Source: Peribolospora baueri (Eukaryota; Basidiomycota; Peribolosporomycetes; Peribolosporales; Peribolosporaceae). Taken from it: a stretch of 64,000 nucleotides of DNA. Positions 44,924-55,605 of the stretch are shown here, piece by piece. The stretch lies in NCBI GenBank assembly GCA_029717555.1, contig JAMDHS010000108.1:1-64000 (forward strand), in the 5' to 3' direction. How positions within the stretch are numbered: the stretch's first letter is position 1; every line of letters begins with the position of its first letter. The notes under the pieces are model-generated. The model saw only the letters and a program-made list of their open reading frames with translations. It did no database searches and had not been told where the DNA came from. The translations under genes were made by a program, and so were the position numbers.

Positions 44924-45808
44924 ATGTTCCGCACAACGCTCCGACGACTCGCCGCCTCTGCCTCCTCTGGAGCGCGCGCCGCTTCCGCCGCTGGCCCCTC
45001 CGTCTCCCGTCCCGTCAAGGAGACGACGGGCATCACCGGCGTCGACGTCCACCCGGACCCGCTCCCGGCACTGCGCCAGCACTATAACAACACGCTCTCC
45101 CTTCTCTCCAACATGCCCGAGTCCTCCATCTACCGCCAGGCCGCAGAGGCGCTTACTCGCCATCGTCTCCAGGTGGTGGAGAAGGCAGAGGGCGACTGGA
45201 AGAAGGTGGAGGAGGAGCTTGACGCGGGCCAGATTGAGGAGGTCCTCCTTCAAGCCAAGGATGAGGAAGGATTGGCCGCTAAAATGCTCGATTGGAAGGC
45301 GTGAGTGATCCATTTTTTGCTGTCTTGTGGTCTTACTATATTTCTCCGTCTGCGTCGGCTCGGTACACGGTCTCGCTAGTGGTCTGAGGTAAAGCATTCT
45401 CAGGCCTCGGTGGAAGCGAGATTACCCCAAGGCACACATGGCATTAGGTCGGGCATGTGCTGTGACGGGGCCGCGTTTGTTGTTGAAGGGTGTACATGGG
45501 AAGGGTGTACATGCCCATGAACGAGCTAACCCTCCGCAATACGGGCACAGCTGGGAGAGAAGGGTTTGGCGTGTGTCCGGAGACCCTTGGCATCTCTCTT
45601 GCTAGGCTCTCAATATCGAGCACTTGCCCAACTTATTCCAGTCCTCAGTTTCGCTAACCTATCTGACATCCTTTCTTCCCATATGTCAATTCCCTTTTTA
45701 CCGTACTACCCTGCTCCGATTCCCCTCGACGATCGCTTATCAAGATGGGAGCCTCTTGAGCATCAGCCGGCACCCGGTCAATGGTCCTACTTCGACAAGG
45801 CCGAGTGA
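44924..45808 (+). CDS. NDUFA5: NADH:ubiquinone oxidoreductase subunit, NDUFA5/B13 family
   Basis: Two exons, 44924-45300 and 45745-45808, close to 146 residues. The N-terminus (MFRTTLRRLAASASSGARAA) is Arg/Ser/Ala-rich without acids, a good mitochondrial targeting sequence. The ETTGITGVDVHPDPLPALRQ block and then IEEVLLQAKDEEGLAAKMLD leading to WKAWEPLEHQPAPGQWSYFD are the family signature. This accessory subunit lies on the matrix arm of complex I. Its presence indicates a yeast with respiratory complex I, unlike Saccharomyces. The single intron (444 nt) is much longer than most here; I saw no exon in it. Confidence 0.92.
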
Positions 45809-46149
45809 TAGCACGCATGTGGGTGGCGGTAGGAGAGTTTGTAAGGCGATGAAATGGGGGGCGCGGTCAGGGTGAAAGGAATGAAAGGATGTCCTACTTG
45901 GGGTGGAGCGGAAGCTCGCGTATGCGGCGCACATCATCACTTGTCATCTACGCCACGACAATACATTAGACATTCGCACCGGCCCAGCTGTGGATATCGG
46001 TCGCCCTAAGGCACGTGCATACGGACATTGCAACCCCGCACGTTACTCATTTCCCCACTCCAGACTTCCCATTCTTAAGTAACAGGCGGCCATGCTCGCA
46101 AGCCTGGATGATAGCATATATGAGCTGATGACCGAGCCGATCAGGTGTA
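45809..46149. other. convergent 3' flanks
   Basis: A 341-nt gap between convergent genes; nothing recognised. Confidence 0.5.
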
Positions 46150-48032
46150 CTAGGCCACGTCGGAGTAGGCGGGCGGCGACGGCAACCCTCCCTCTTTCTC
46201 GACGGCATCCGTTCCTGCCATTGTCGGAGCCAATGGGGAAGTTGGCGGGTCGGGGATAAAGAAAGGGAGGGTAATCCTTCGCGATGAGAAATGGACGTCC
46301 ACGCCGGCATCAATGTCAGCGAACGTTCCCAATTCATCCTCCTCCCGGCACAGGGTTCGAATTGACAGCAACTCACCTTTCCTCCCACTCCGTTTCGCTC
46401 ACCCTGCCCTCCCCATCCTCCCCTCCGCTACTATCGCCTCGTCTCAACACCCGCACGATGATACACCAGCTCTCCTCGCTCCCCATCACCTCCCCCGTTC
46501 GCCAGTGTGCTTTCCCTTTTATGTTCCCGTCTGCCTTCGTGGTCGTCGGCTCCGACGGGGGAGGAGAAGATGAAGGAAGTGGGGCCTTGCATCTCGTCGC
46601 TGCTACGCTCGGGAAAGGGATAGGCAGGGCGAAGGAGAAGGGGAGGAGGCGGCTATGGCCTTTTGGAAGAGTTCGGGAGAAGCGAGCGCAGGAAGATGTG
46701 GGAGGGGAGGAAGCGGCACGGTCGACCTCTCCTTCTTCTCCGTGTCTGTCCTCATCCGGCGATAGCAGCGGCGAGGGCGGACGACCGTCTTCTTCGAGAT
46801 CGCATTGAAGCCCTCGTTCGCGTCTACCTCGCCGTCCACGCGCGCGTTCCTTGTACAGAGTCATGTCCTCCTTGGCCAGCACGACCTGACGACGGACGCG
46901 GGGGGCTGCCGCGCCCCAATAGCTCGCTGCTGGATAGTAGAGCGTTCTGGGCAGAGGTTTTTGCATCCAGGAGTGAACATCCGAGTGCATCTGCGCCCAG
47001 CCGGGCAAGGAAAGGAGACGGGAAGTCGAGAGCCTGCGCGATCAACTCACTCCTCCCTCACGCCCAGCAACGACGCTGCTACGTGAATGACGCCGGACAT
47101 CTGCGTATCCGGGACGACTACCACGCCTTGTACTTCAAGGATCACAGCGTCCCCGTACGCGCCTCCTTCGTGGGGAACCGCAGAAGTCGAAACTTGTCCA
47201 AGGCAGATGGTAATGCGTCTGGTCACCGTGTTGGTCTGTGCCTTGACAGTCGGAGCCACTTTGCTTTTGCCCTTGTGCTTCGAAAGTCCGAATACGGTGC
47301 GCAGCGTGATCTTCGATGACGACGGCGATGGCAGAGCGCCAGTTGACTTGACCAGGCTGTGGTTCGTCCCAGCGCCACGGTCGAGACGGTGAGACCCGCA
47401 GGCTGACGAAGACGGCCCAGCAATGGAAGAGGAGAGGTCCGTACGGCCCTGATACGAGTGCTGCAAACTGTTCAAAACGTTGTGGGAGATCATGACGGAA
47501 GGGAAGGCCTTAGCTGTGAGCACTATCAGCTCCAAGTAAAGGCGACCGGGGTTGAAGGAAGGACTGCGAGGAGAGGAGCGAGCTGTTGGCGTTCCATGGA
47601 GAGTGTGGCTGGAACCAAAAGGAAGAGGACTGCGTGCAAAAGGGCCCCCAGGTCCAAAGTCGTTCAAGCCGGTCATCCAGATCAGCCAGATAATGGAGCG
47701 GGCAAGTATTTGTCGTTTCTCTCTTCCCGAGCGCGGACGGCTACCTGACCGGCGCGAGCGATGTAGGAGAGGTCCGGCGCGGCACGTACAAGCCCGGCGA
47801 GCCGGAAGGAGATGTCAATGGCCGCGGACATCAAGATGCCACCCATTAGCACTCCACTGTTGTCTCCGGGACGACGATGGATGAGCGTACGGTGACTCGG
47901 GCTGGCGACATCGCGACCATTCGGCCGTACAAGAAGCCGCGGACCTATGGTCACCGGTGAGACGAGGACACGATGCGCAAAGGTGCTGAACGTCGAGAAG
48001 CACGTCTGCAGAGGTGCAAGTCCATTTGTCAT
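46150..48032 (-). CDS. alpha-arrestin-like protein with PPxY motif, exons partly unresolved
   Basis: Several minus-strand segments together look like an arrestin-related trafficking adaptor. Near 47910-47745 the frame reads RRPGDNSGVLMGGILMSAAI then DISFRLAGLVRA, resembling the first strands of an arrestin N-domain. Near 46700-46420 another reads RTLPKGHSRLLPFSFALPIP and then SWCIIVRVLRRG, resembling the LPxGxxxFPFSFxLP strand and the following one. The last exon (to TAG at 46150) ends GGLPSPPAYSDVA, containing PPAY, a PPxY motif for Rsp5/Nedd4-type ubiquitin ligases. Between them lies a long Ser-rich insert (about 47676-47050) that would split the arrestin fold. I could not fix all splice junctions; the start ATG at 48032 is provisional. 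The alternative is that these are chance frames, but the PPxY end and two arrestin-like strands in order argue for a gene. Confidence 0.4.
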
Positions 48033-48410
48033 GCCCGGGAAAACCGAACACGCTCGAAGGAGAGAGCGAGGCGAACGAAGGCAAGGAAGGGCAAGGAGAG
48101 GCAAGTCCGCCCCAAAGGGGAAGTTCAGAATCGATACCGTACGATCGCCACCGGCCTCCGGTTCACGGGATAGCCGACCGGCCGGACCTTTCCGCGGCGG
48201 GGCGAGATCGTCTCACGACCCCGACCCGGAGCTCTGGAAGACTTATGTAAGTAAACGTGGATGTCCTCATGTCATTATCACAATACATTCCCGTCCGGAG
48301 GAGACCTGGTATACGATCGACGGACACACAGCAAAGGAGGAAAGGAAATCGATGGCTGACTGAGGCGTACATCGCCGGCCTCATGACGATCGTCCAAACG
48401 TGCGACCCGC
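48033..48410 (-). other. gap between MCM2 and the arrestin-like gene
   Basis: These 378 nt hold the MCM2 3' flank and probably the promoter of the downstream same-strand gene. An alternative upstream start for that gene would fall inside (in-frame ATG at 48104). Confidence 0.4.
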
Positions 48411-51400
48411 TCACTCCCTCTCGTCCACACGGTCCTGCCGGAAGGCCTTGGTGATCGCGCCTTCCTGCTGCTGCCACGCGTAGCCATTGGTGGCGAACAG
48501 GCGAGACGTGAGGAAGGGCCGGACGTCGTAGATCTCCAAGTCTTTGGCCTGTGAGAGACAGACAAGTTCAAGAAGAGACGATGAGCTCAACGGCCGAAAT
48601 GGCCCACACCGCTACGTGCATATGCGTCACGGACGGGACGGTGCGCCGCGACACTGACCCTGCCTTCTAGTTCCGTGACGGGAACCTTGACCTGATCCGG
48701 CTGTACGTGATGCCGGATCTGGTGGTAGCGAACCTTGTCCTTGACGATCTGTCCGAGGAGGAAAGCGAGCAGTTCCTCCCGATCTTGCGCCCGGTGGATG
48801 TACTTTCGGAAGCCCTGGGAGCCGTCGAGCGAGGACCGTTCGCGATGACGTGAGTAACTTGTTCCCACCGGCACGCATACAGCAACTTCGCCACTCACCC
48901 TCTCCAGAGTCTTTTTGATGCTCATCTTCTGTGCGCTGATGAAACTCTCGATAGTCGAGCCGATGGCGCGGTCGATGTCGTCGCTCCGCACGTACTCGCG
49001 CAGGTGCATCTTGGCGCTCGCCTCGGCCATGCGGATCATGCTCTCCAGGTGACGGACCGTGATGGGGTAAGAGCCCGTGCTGAGAGACTCACGCCGAAGG
49101 TCGGCGTATAGCCGAGAAATACGGTCTTGGTCCATCTGGTGGAGCTTCGGACGGACCTTTTCGCGTGCATACATGATGTATTTGCGGAGCAGGTCTTGTG
49201 GGATGATCTGCGGAGAGGCAAACTAGCTGTCAGGGCCATCGGTCTGCAAGCTTCACACCTTCTAGTAGCGTCCGGCACACTCACATCTGCGTCCAGAGAG
49301 GTCCCCACATTGATCTCGTCCTGCGAGCTCTCGAACGTAGGGTGACTTCTGAGATGGCTACCCACGACGAAGCGAGCCAGCATCTCGTCCATCACCGGGT
49401 CAACCGTGTCCTTGACCACACAAAGCACGTCGAAACGCGACAGGATTGGCTCGGTGAGTTCGACGTTCTGACTGAACGGAACAGTCGGGTTGTACCGGCC
49501 TCGGATCGGGTTGGCAGCTGCGATGATCGCGCATCGAGCTTGCAGCGTCGTGACGATTCCGGCCTTGGATATGGATATGGATTGCTGTTCCATTGCCTCG
49601 TGGATGGACGTTCTAACGTTCCGAAGGGACAAAAGTGGGTGAGCGACCAAGGTTCGCGTCCTCTGCCATCAGAACAGCGCTCACCTATCGGCGTCGTTCA
49701 TCTTGTCGAACTCGTCAATAAGGCACGTTCCCTTGTCAGCCAGAACAAGAGCGCCGCCTTCGAGGGTCCACTCGCGAGTGACAGGGTCCTTCCGGACGCT
49801 AGCCGTGAGACCGACGGCGCTAGCACCTTGGCCGGTCGTAAAGACAGCCCGGTGCGCGGTCTTCTCGACATACTTGAGGAACTGCGACTTGGCGGTACCT
49901 GGATCACCGAGGAGAAGGACGTTGATGTCACCCCTGATCCTGTGCTTCCTGTTGATGTCTTTGGGTACGCCTCCAAAAAGAGACAATGCGATCGCCGTCT
50001 TGATATCTTCGTGTCCGTAGATCGATGGGGCCATGGACTTGATGATCCGCTTGCCGATCCGCTCGTCGCGGGACAGCGATCGGATGGTTTTTTCGTCCTC
50101 TTCCGTGAGACGGAAGGAGGCGAACAGGTCCTCCTTCTTGTTGATGTGGTTCGCTTCGATGACCGTCGCAAAGACGGGAAACCCGTTTTTGGTATTCAGA
50201 GACGCGTCGAAATTGTTGCGGTACACGCCGGTCACCTCCTGTACTCAACGGAGGGGAAACATTGCGGAGATGATCAGTCTCGTCCCCGTCTGGCGCATAT
50301 GATAAACGAACGTCAGAACCCACGATCTCCTCTCCTGGCTTTGCACTGTCGATCAGATCCCACAGCAGGATCACCTCCCGGTGTCGTGGGAGACGACCGG
50401 GAGGCACCGAACCCGGTGATTCCTGGAGTGTGAGCTTCTGGTAGTTGCGATAGATGGTCTGATGAGATGAAGGATGGAATGGACACGCGTCTGATGTCAG
50501 TCAGCCTTGATGCACCTAAGCGGGAAGGGCTTCGCTAAAGTAACGGGACCGACCTGCTCCGAGTTGACTCTGAACGGTCCTTTGCTCTCGCAATTGATGC
50601 AGTTGGACACTTTTACCTCGTTCCTCGTGTCTTGGTAGAACGGACCGAGGGTCATACCACACTTGACGCAGTCGAATTTGACGTATTTGAGCTGGGGGAA
50701 CACGCCGCTTCTCCTCGTCACCACTCCGCTAACGCGGACCAAGCAGTTCAGGTGGCTTTGACGCAGGTCGCGGAGAGTGTAGCTGGTCGGCAGCGAGGTG
50801 ATGCGCACGTGAATCTCGGAGTGGATCCGCTCGTATTGAGGATAGTACAGAAGGATCGCGTCGAGAGCGACGTCGTCGAAGATGCGCAGCATGGCGGCAG
50901 GACAGTTGCCTAGGAAATAGGCGAGGATGGCCTTTGAGTCCGCCAGGTGCAGGTAGGAGATTTCCAGAGACTCCGAGTTCTCTGGATTAAGTAATTTCCC
51001 AGAACGTCAAGGTGTCAACATCTATGTGAATCTACTCAACGTCACTTTGAAACCGTCCAAGTCCACCGAAGCCTACTTACGTTCACCAAGAGCTTTGATC
51101 CTTTGACCGTAGACGCTAGTGCCATGCTCGTCAACATAGGTCATGAGAAAGTGCTTGAACTCGTGACGAATGGATCTGTCGACGCTCTCCTGACTGATCC
51201 ACGCCTCGAGGCTGTCTGCTTTAATATCAGCTAACTGCTCGATGGGCAAGATCTATGGTGAAAATAAGAAGCAGGGACGGGAAGATGGCAAGGTCTTTCA
51301 GCGTCTCCTTAAAGGAAGCGTGCAGCTCAAGCCTCATCCACACTCACATCAACGCCATCTTCCTCGTCTTCATAAGTCTCGTCGTACTGCTTTCTCCTTC

Positions 51401-52106
51401 TCCGACGCATGCCCAGTCCGCCTAGCCCGTCCTCGTCGTCGTCGTCGTCGCTCTGCAGGAAGGCGGGCGCTCTGCTCCTCCTGCCTCGACGGCCACCATT
51501 CGTAGACAGGCCGCGCTGCTCCAACCGGTCTCGGCGTGCCATCTTGAGGTCTGCGAGCCGGCGGGTGGCCAGGTCCATGGCTGAATACTCGGTCTCGTCA
51601 TCCAGGTTACCAGCGTCGTAGGTATCAAGGCGGAGGTTTTCAGCGTAATCACTAAGAGATAGGAAGGGAGGAAGAGGGAAGAAGACGGACGTGTGATGGC
51701 CACGTCAGGTCAGAGACGCTCGGAGAGGGGCTCACAGAGCAAAGCACGTCCGAGACTCACTTCATCATGTCCTCTCCAAACAGATCCTCTCCCTCATCGT
51801 CTTCCCCTTCTTCCAGATCGCCGACTTCGTCATCAATGACGTCGTCCGGGTCCTCAAAGTCCGAGAACGGCGCAGGCGGGGATGAGGGAGGGAGAGACGA
51901 GGGCGGGAGAGACGAGGGCGGACCGGACGGCCCTGGGGTGCCGCCTCTGGAAGAACCAGCGTCGGAGGAGGCTCTTCCCCGCGAAGTAGAGCGACGACGC
52001 TTGCGGTCGTCACGAGAACGGTCCTGCGATCATGAGAGGGCGCATGGACGTGTGAGCGATGGGCATCTCTTCATCAAGAAACGCCTGAGGGAGGCTAGTT
52101 CACCAT
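48411..52106 (-). CDS. MCM2: MCM2, replicative helicase subunit
   Basis: Exons: 52106-52104 (ATG only, provisional), 52023-51761, 51651-51348, 51252-51081, 50981-50554, 50458-50324, 50238-49685, 49612-49285, 49207-48899, 48814-48659 and 48548-48411, closing to 929 residues. Mcm2 is part of the Mcm2-7 ring that unwinds DNA at replication origins. The acidic N-terminus includes a RKRRRS patch and a Ser/Pro-rich stretch, targets of Cdc7 in other species. The zinc finger reads [11 protein letters not shown]...CINC. The AAA+ core has [14 protein letters not shown] (Walker A), [11 protein letters not shown] (Walker B) and [11 protein letters not shown] with the arginine finger. The order [19 protein letters not shown] near the C-terminus is Mcm2-specific. 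The first junction uses donor ATG|GTGAAC; an alternative upstream start (ATG near 52281, donor ACG|GTTGAG) is also in phase. Confidence 0.95.
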
Positions 52107-52714
52107 GGCTCAACCGTTGGAAGACAAGAACAGGTCGGTGGTGGACTCTGCTCGCGCGTACTAATCTTGAAGTGGGCCGGGAGCGAGGGCGAGGGAGCGG
52201 ACAGGACAGAGTGGTGGAGTTTGGTGATGGAGGTGGAGTTGACGGGAGCCAAACTCGGAGAGGGGGCTCGCATCTGCATGCAGAGGCGCGGGCACGGCTC
52301 TTCGCGCGGATCCTTCCACGCGACGCGTACGCGTTAATGACCGCGCAAAGCGCGCCGCAGCATCCTCCGAGGCTAAATTAAGTCACGTCGGTTCCCCAGC
52401 AAGCAAGCAGGTCGAGAGCGAAAATGGATAACTATCGACGAGAACACTTGGACACTGCTTGGGAGCGACAACTAGAAGAAACAAAAGATGCAAGGAAGGA
52501 CAGCAATACGAAAGCGAAAAAAAAACGCTGGACCAGGAGCACGAGAAGGAAAGCGAGTATGGACGAGACTGAGCGGAACGGAGCGGATGGACGACCTGAG
52601 CACGAGAAGGAATTGCTAAGGGTATCCAGAGGAGGTAACCGGCGGACGGTATGAGGTAGTGGCTAGACGACTCCAGAGATATCCCGAGAGGAGCGGAAGC
52701 CTCCAAACAGCTTG
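52107..52714. promoter_or_regulatory. MCM2 promoter region
   Basis: These 608 nt lie between the MCM2 start and the end of the upstream same-strand gene. They contain two abutting MCB boxes (listed separately) and a GCGCAAAGCGCGCC stretch next to them. A 76-codon plus-strand frame (52424-52654) is Lys/Arg/Glu-rich and unsupported. Confidence 0.6.
52323..52334. promoter_or_regulatory. two abutting MCB (MluI cell-cycle box) elements
   Basis: The sequence ACGCGTACGCGT holds two complete ACGCGT boxes end to end, about 220 nt upstream of the proposed MCM2 start. In fungi ACGCGT is bound by MBF (Mbp1/Swi6 or Res/Cdc10) and drives G1/S transcription of DNA-replication genes, so its place before MCM2 is what known regulation would predict. 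Confidence 0.75.
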
Positions 52715-55605
52715 TCAGATGCGCGCCGCCTGACTAAGGCCAGTGACCAGAAGGTCCTTGTCGTCCTTAGAATCGCAGTACATGAGGAACGGGTTGTGGC
52801 CCTCCTCCTCGTAAGCAGGTACGAAGGTGATTTTAAACGAATTGGCCATTTGAATCTCGTCGTAAGCGTCCGTGATCGAGCGCACAGCCGAGGCGAGGGG
52901 GAGGACATCGAGAGGCTTGGTCGTTTCCTAAGACGAGCAAAGGAAGAGGCGGGACATGAATCGCGTTCAGTATTATGACCGCCGTGGCCAGACGGACAGG
53001 GCGGACAAGCACTTACATGTTGATTCTTGTAAAGCGAGAGCTTGTCTTTGTGAAGCTCGAACCATCGTCGCCGCCACATCTGTCGAAAGAGGAAAATAGG
53101 ATGAAAAAGGCAGGGTGTCGGTGTGCACGCCGTTTGTAATCGGAGAAGGAGGCTCCGCCAAATTGAGCGCCTAATTCGGAACGCGGCTGGCGGACGAGAA
53201 ACTCACGATCGAATTACCGCCTTGGACCGTGACACTGCCGGTTAAGAGCACCTTGTCGTCCGCTGAATTATCGACGACCATGGCCTTGAACCGCTGCTGG
53301 AGCGCGGCCCTCTCCTTCTCCCTCCTATCCTCTCTCTGTTTTTGCTCCTTCTCCAATCTCGCCTTCCTCTCCGCCTCCTCCCTGATCCTTCGCTCCTTGT
53401 CCTCCTTCTCCCTCTCTCTGCGCTCAATCTCCAACACCCTCTCCCGCTCCGCCCGCTCCAGCCGCTCCTTCTCCTTGCGCGCCTCCTCCGCCCGGCGCTC
53501 CTCCTCCCGACGCAGTCTCTCTGCCGCTTGCCGCCGCGCCTTCTCCTCGCTCTCAAGCCGACTGCGTTCGAACGCGTCCAGACGCTCCCTCTCCGCCCTC
53601 TCCGCCGCCCACCTTCGCCTCGCGTCTTCCTCCGTCGCCCTCCTCTCCCTCTCCTTCCGCTCCGCCTCCTCCAGTTCGAGACGCAAGCGCTCCTTCTCCG
53701 CGACGTCCGCCTCTTCCGCTTCCGCACGGAACCTTTCTTGCTCCTCCGCTTGCGCCTGCTTCAAACCGTATTCCCTCTGGATGCGCATCGCGCTCGTCTC
53801 GCGAGCGTGACCCGGTCGAGCGCCCGCGTGCCCGTGACGAGGCTCCGAGTCGTCTTGGTCGTCTTCGACTGGTGGGGCCGGCAGCTGCTTGGACTCTTGC
53901 TGAGGTCGGTGACCGGGAGAGAAGGGCACGGGCGGCGGAGGCGACCACGGCGACCGCGGCGAAGTCAAACCAGACAACCTCTCTCTCTCGCGCACCTGCT
54001 TGTGAATCCAAGGCTCGCCCTCCAGGTCCGAGGCGTCGTAGCGGTGACGTTGCCCGTAGCTTGGCGGAGAAGCCGTCGACGATCCGGCGCCCCTCGCCCC
54101 AAACTCAGAACCTACTCCCTGGCCATCGACGCGCCCGTTCTGGTAGTAGCCTTGTTGGTGAACTCTCGGGCTGTGCTGAGGAGTATTGCCGACAATCGGA
54201 GAATGGACCGGTGACGGCGACCTGTTCTGTCCGTGAAGATGGCCGTTGGAACCCGTGGCTGCGGCGGAGGGATCAAGAGAGATGGGGGACCTACGGCCAT
54301 CGTTGCCGCCTCTAACCGGCGTTTGAATGGCCAGGTTAGCAGGGCCGGCGACGTGAGAGCGAGCGGATCTCTGAGACGAGAAGGACATCTGCTGGGCGTG
54401 ATCGGACGCAAAGAAGTGGTGCGATGCGGCTGCTCTCTCAGCCTCTCTCTCGGCTTCTGCTGCCGCCTGTTGCTGCTGATACGCTTGAGCGATCCTTTGT
54501 GAGTCGCTAGGGGAATGAAGGGGTTGCGGTCGCGGCGATGGAGGAGCAGCGGGATAAGCTGCAGGCGACTGGGGCCGAAATGCCTGAACGGATCGTCCGC
54601 TCTGAGCACCGTTGTAGCTGGCCTGCTGGACGTGGCCGCCCATTGTCGGTGGCACCGGCGACCGCGGCGTACGGGGTGTCCGCGGAGTGAGCGCACCGGT
54701 GTTTGACTCATTGCCCCCGAACTCTATGGTCGGATCTCGCGGCGTTCCGGGCATGGAAGGGGAGTACGAGCCGTCCAATTTCAGTTTTGCCCGGACCGTC
54801 GTCTCGTTCAGGTCGGAAGGATGAGCGGCTGACAAGGTCGCTTGATGTGCCTGATAGAACGCGGCAAGGTAGCTGTAAGTGGGCAAGCGGCCAAGGTCGG
54901 AGAAACGGCGGGAAAGGATATAGCTTACCCTGAAGAGAGACCCCACGGCTCGGCCATGAACGAGGGCTCGAGCTCTTCGGACGCCGCTGCGAGTGCGAAT
55001 GGGGACGAAGTGAGTTTTACATTCGGTATATCAAAGGCTCCAACACCGTTCGCCTCCATGCGTCGGCATAGGGAGCCTGTCTAAAACATCTACCCTTGTT
55101 CTGTCAAAGGAGCAAGAGATCTCGCTCGCACTCACCTTACTCCGTCTCCAACGTACGTCACAAGCAGATACCGTCCCTCCACCCTCAAGAATCCGAACAG
55201 GACTTCATCCGCCAAAGCCTCCTTGAAGCCCTCCAAGCCATTGTATCCGGACGCATAAAGTGAGAGCGTATCGCGCGTGTCTCGGTAGCCGAGGATGAGC
55301 CTGATCGAACGTTAGGCGCGAGACGGAGGAAGACAGGATCGAATTCTTAACGAGAACACGAGGATAGCAGCTTCTCTGTTCTGCCGCTCTAAGGCGCCCG
55401 ACGACACTCACCAGTCAAGACTGCCTCCCCTGACAATCTCCTCGCTGTATCGCCGGCGGGAGGGGTGACGGGAAGGATCGGAACGATTCGATCAGCCCGG
55501 CGACCGACTCGCTCCACTCAGAAAACATACTACAAGACGACGCTCCGCAAAAAGGTGCACTCACTAGGCAGAGACGGCGGCCGGGTCGTTGAGGTTGCAG
55601 CTCAT
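52715..55605 (-). CDS. ADF-H (coactosin-like) / coiled-coil / PH-domain protein
   Basis: Seven exons, 55605-55565, 55444-55412, 55300-55136, 54986-54929, 54850-53207, 53079-53017 and 52927-52715, close to 738 residues. Residues about 1-120 form an ADF-homology domain of coactosin type (MSCNLNDPAAVSAYEEIVRG, LFGFLRVEGRYLLVTYVGDG, then SGVRRARALVHGRAVGSLFR). A Ser/Pro-rich linker with TPRTPRTPRSP repeats follows. About 165 residues (roughly 460-625) are almost pure E/R/K/A, a long charged coiled coil or single alpha helix. The C-terminus (about 630-738) is a PH domain (LLTGSVTVQGGNSI, MWRRRWFELHKDKLSLYKNQ, FKITFVPAY, MYCDSKDDKDLLVTGL). The order suggests an actin-binding protein tethered to phosphoinositide membranes. 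Intron 54928-54851 was placed with acceptor TATCAG to give SLFRAHQATL in phase. Confidence 0.88.

Noticed and set aside
46350-46362. tRNA B-box-like GGGTTCGAATTG
   Set aside because: No partner A box or acceptor stem could be found around it.
53342-54214. 290-codon Leu-rich plus-strand frame
   Set aside because: It is the complement of the E/R-rich coiled coil of the ADF-H/PH gene; Leu and Pro runs arise from GAG/CGG complements.
54851-54946. Continuous reading through the ADF-H gene intron (frame starting MGSLFRVSYILS)
   Set aside because: The frame is open but the inserted residues break the ADF-H pattern, and removing 54851-54928 gives SLFRAHQATL in phase with consensus splice sites.
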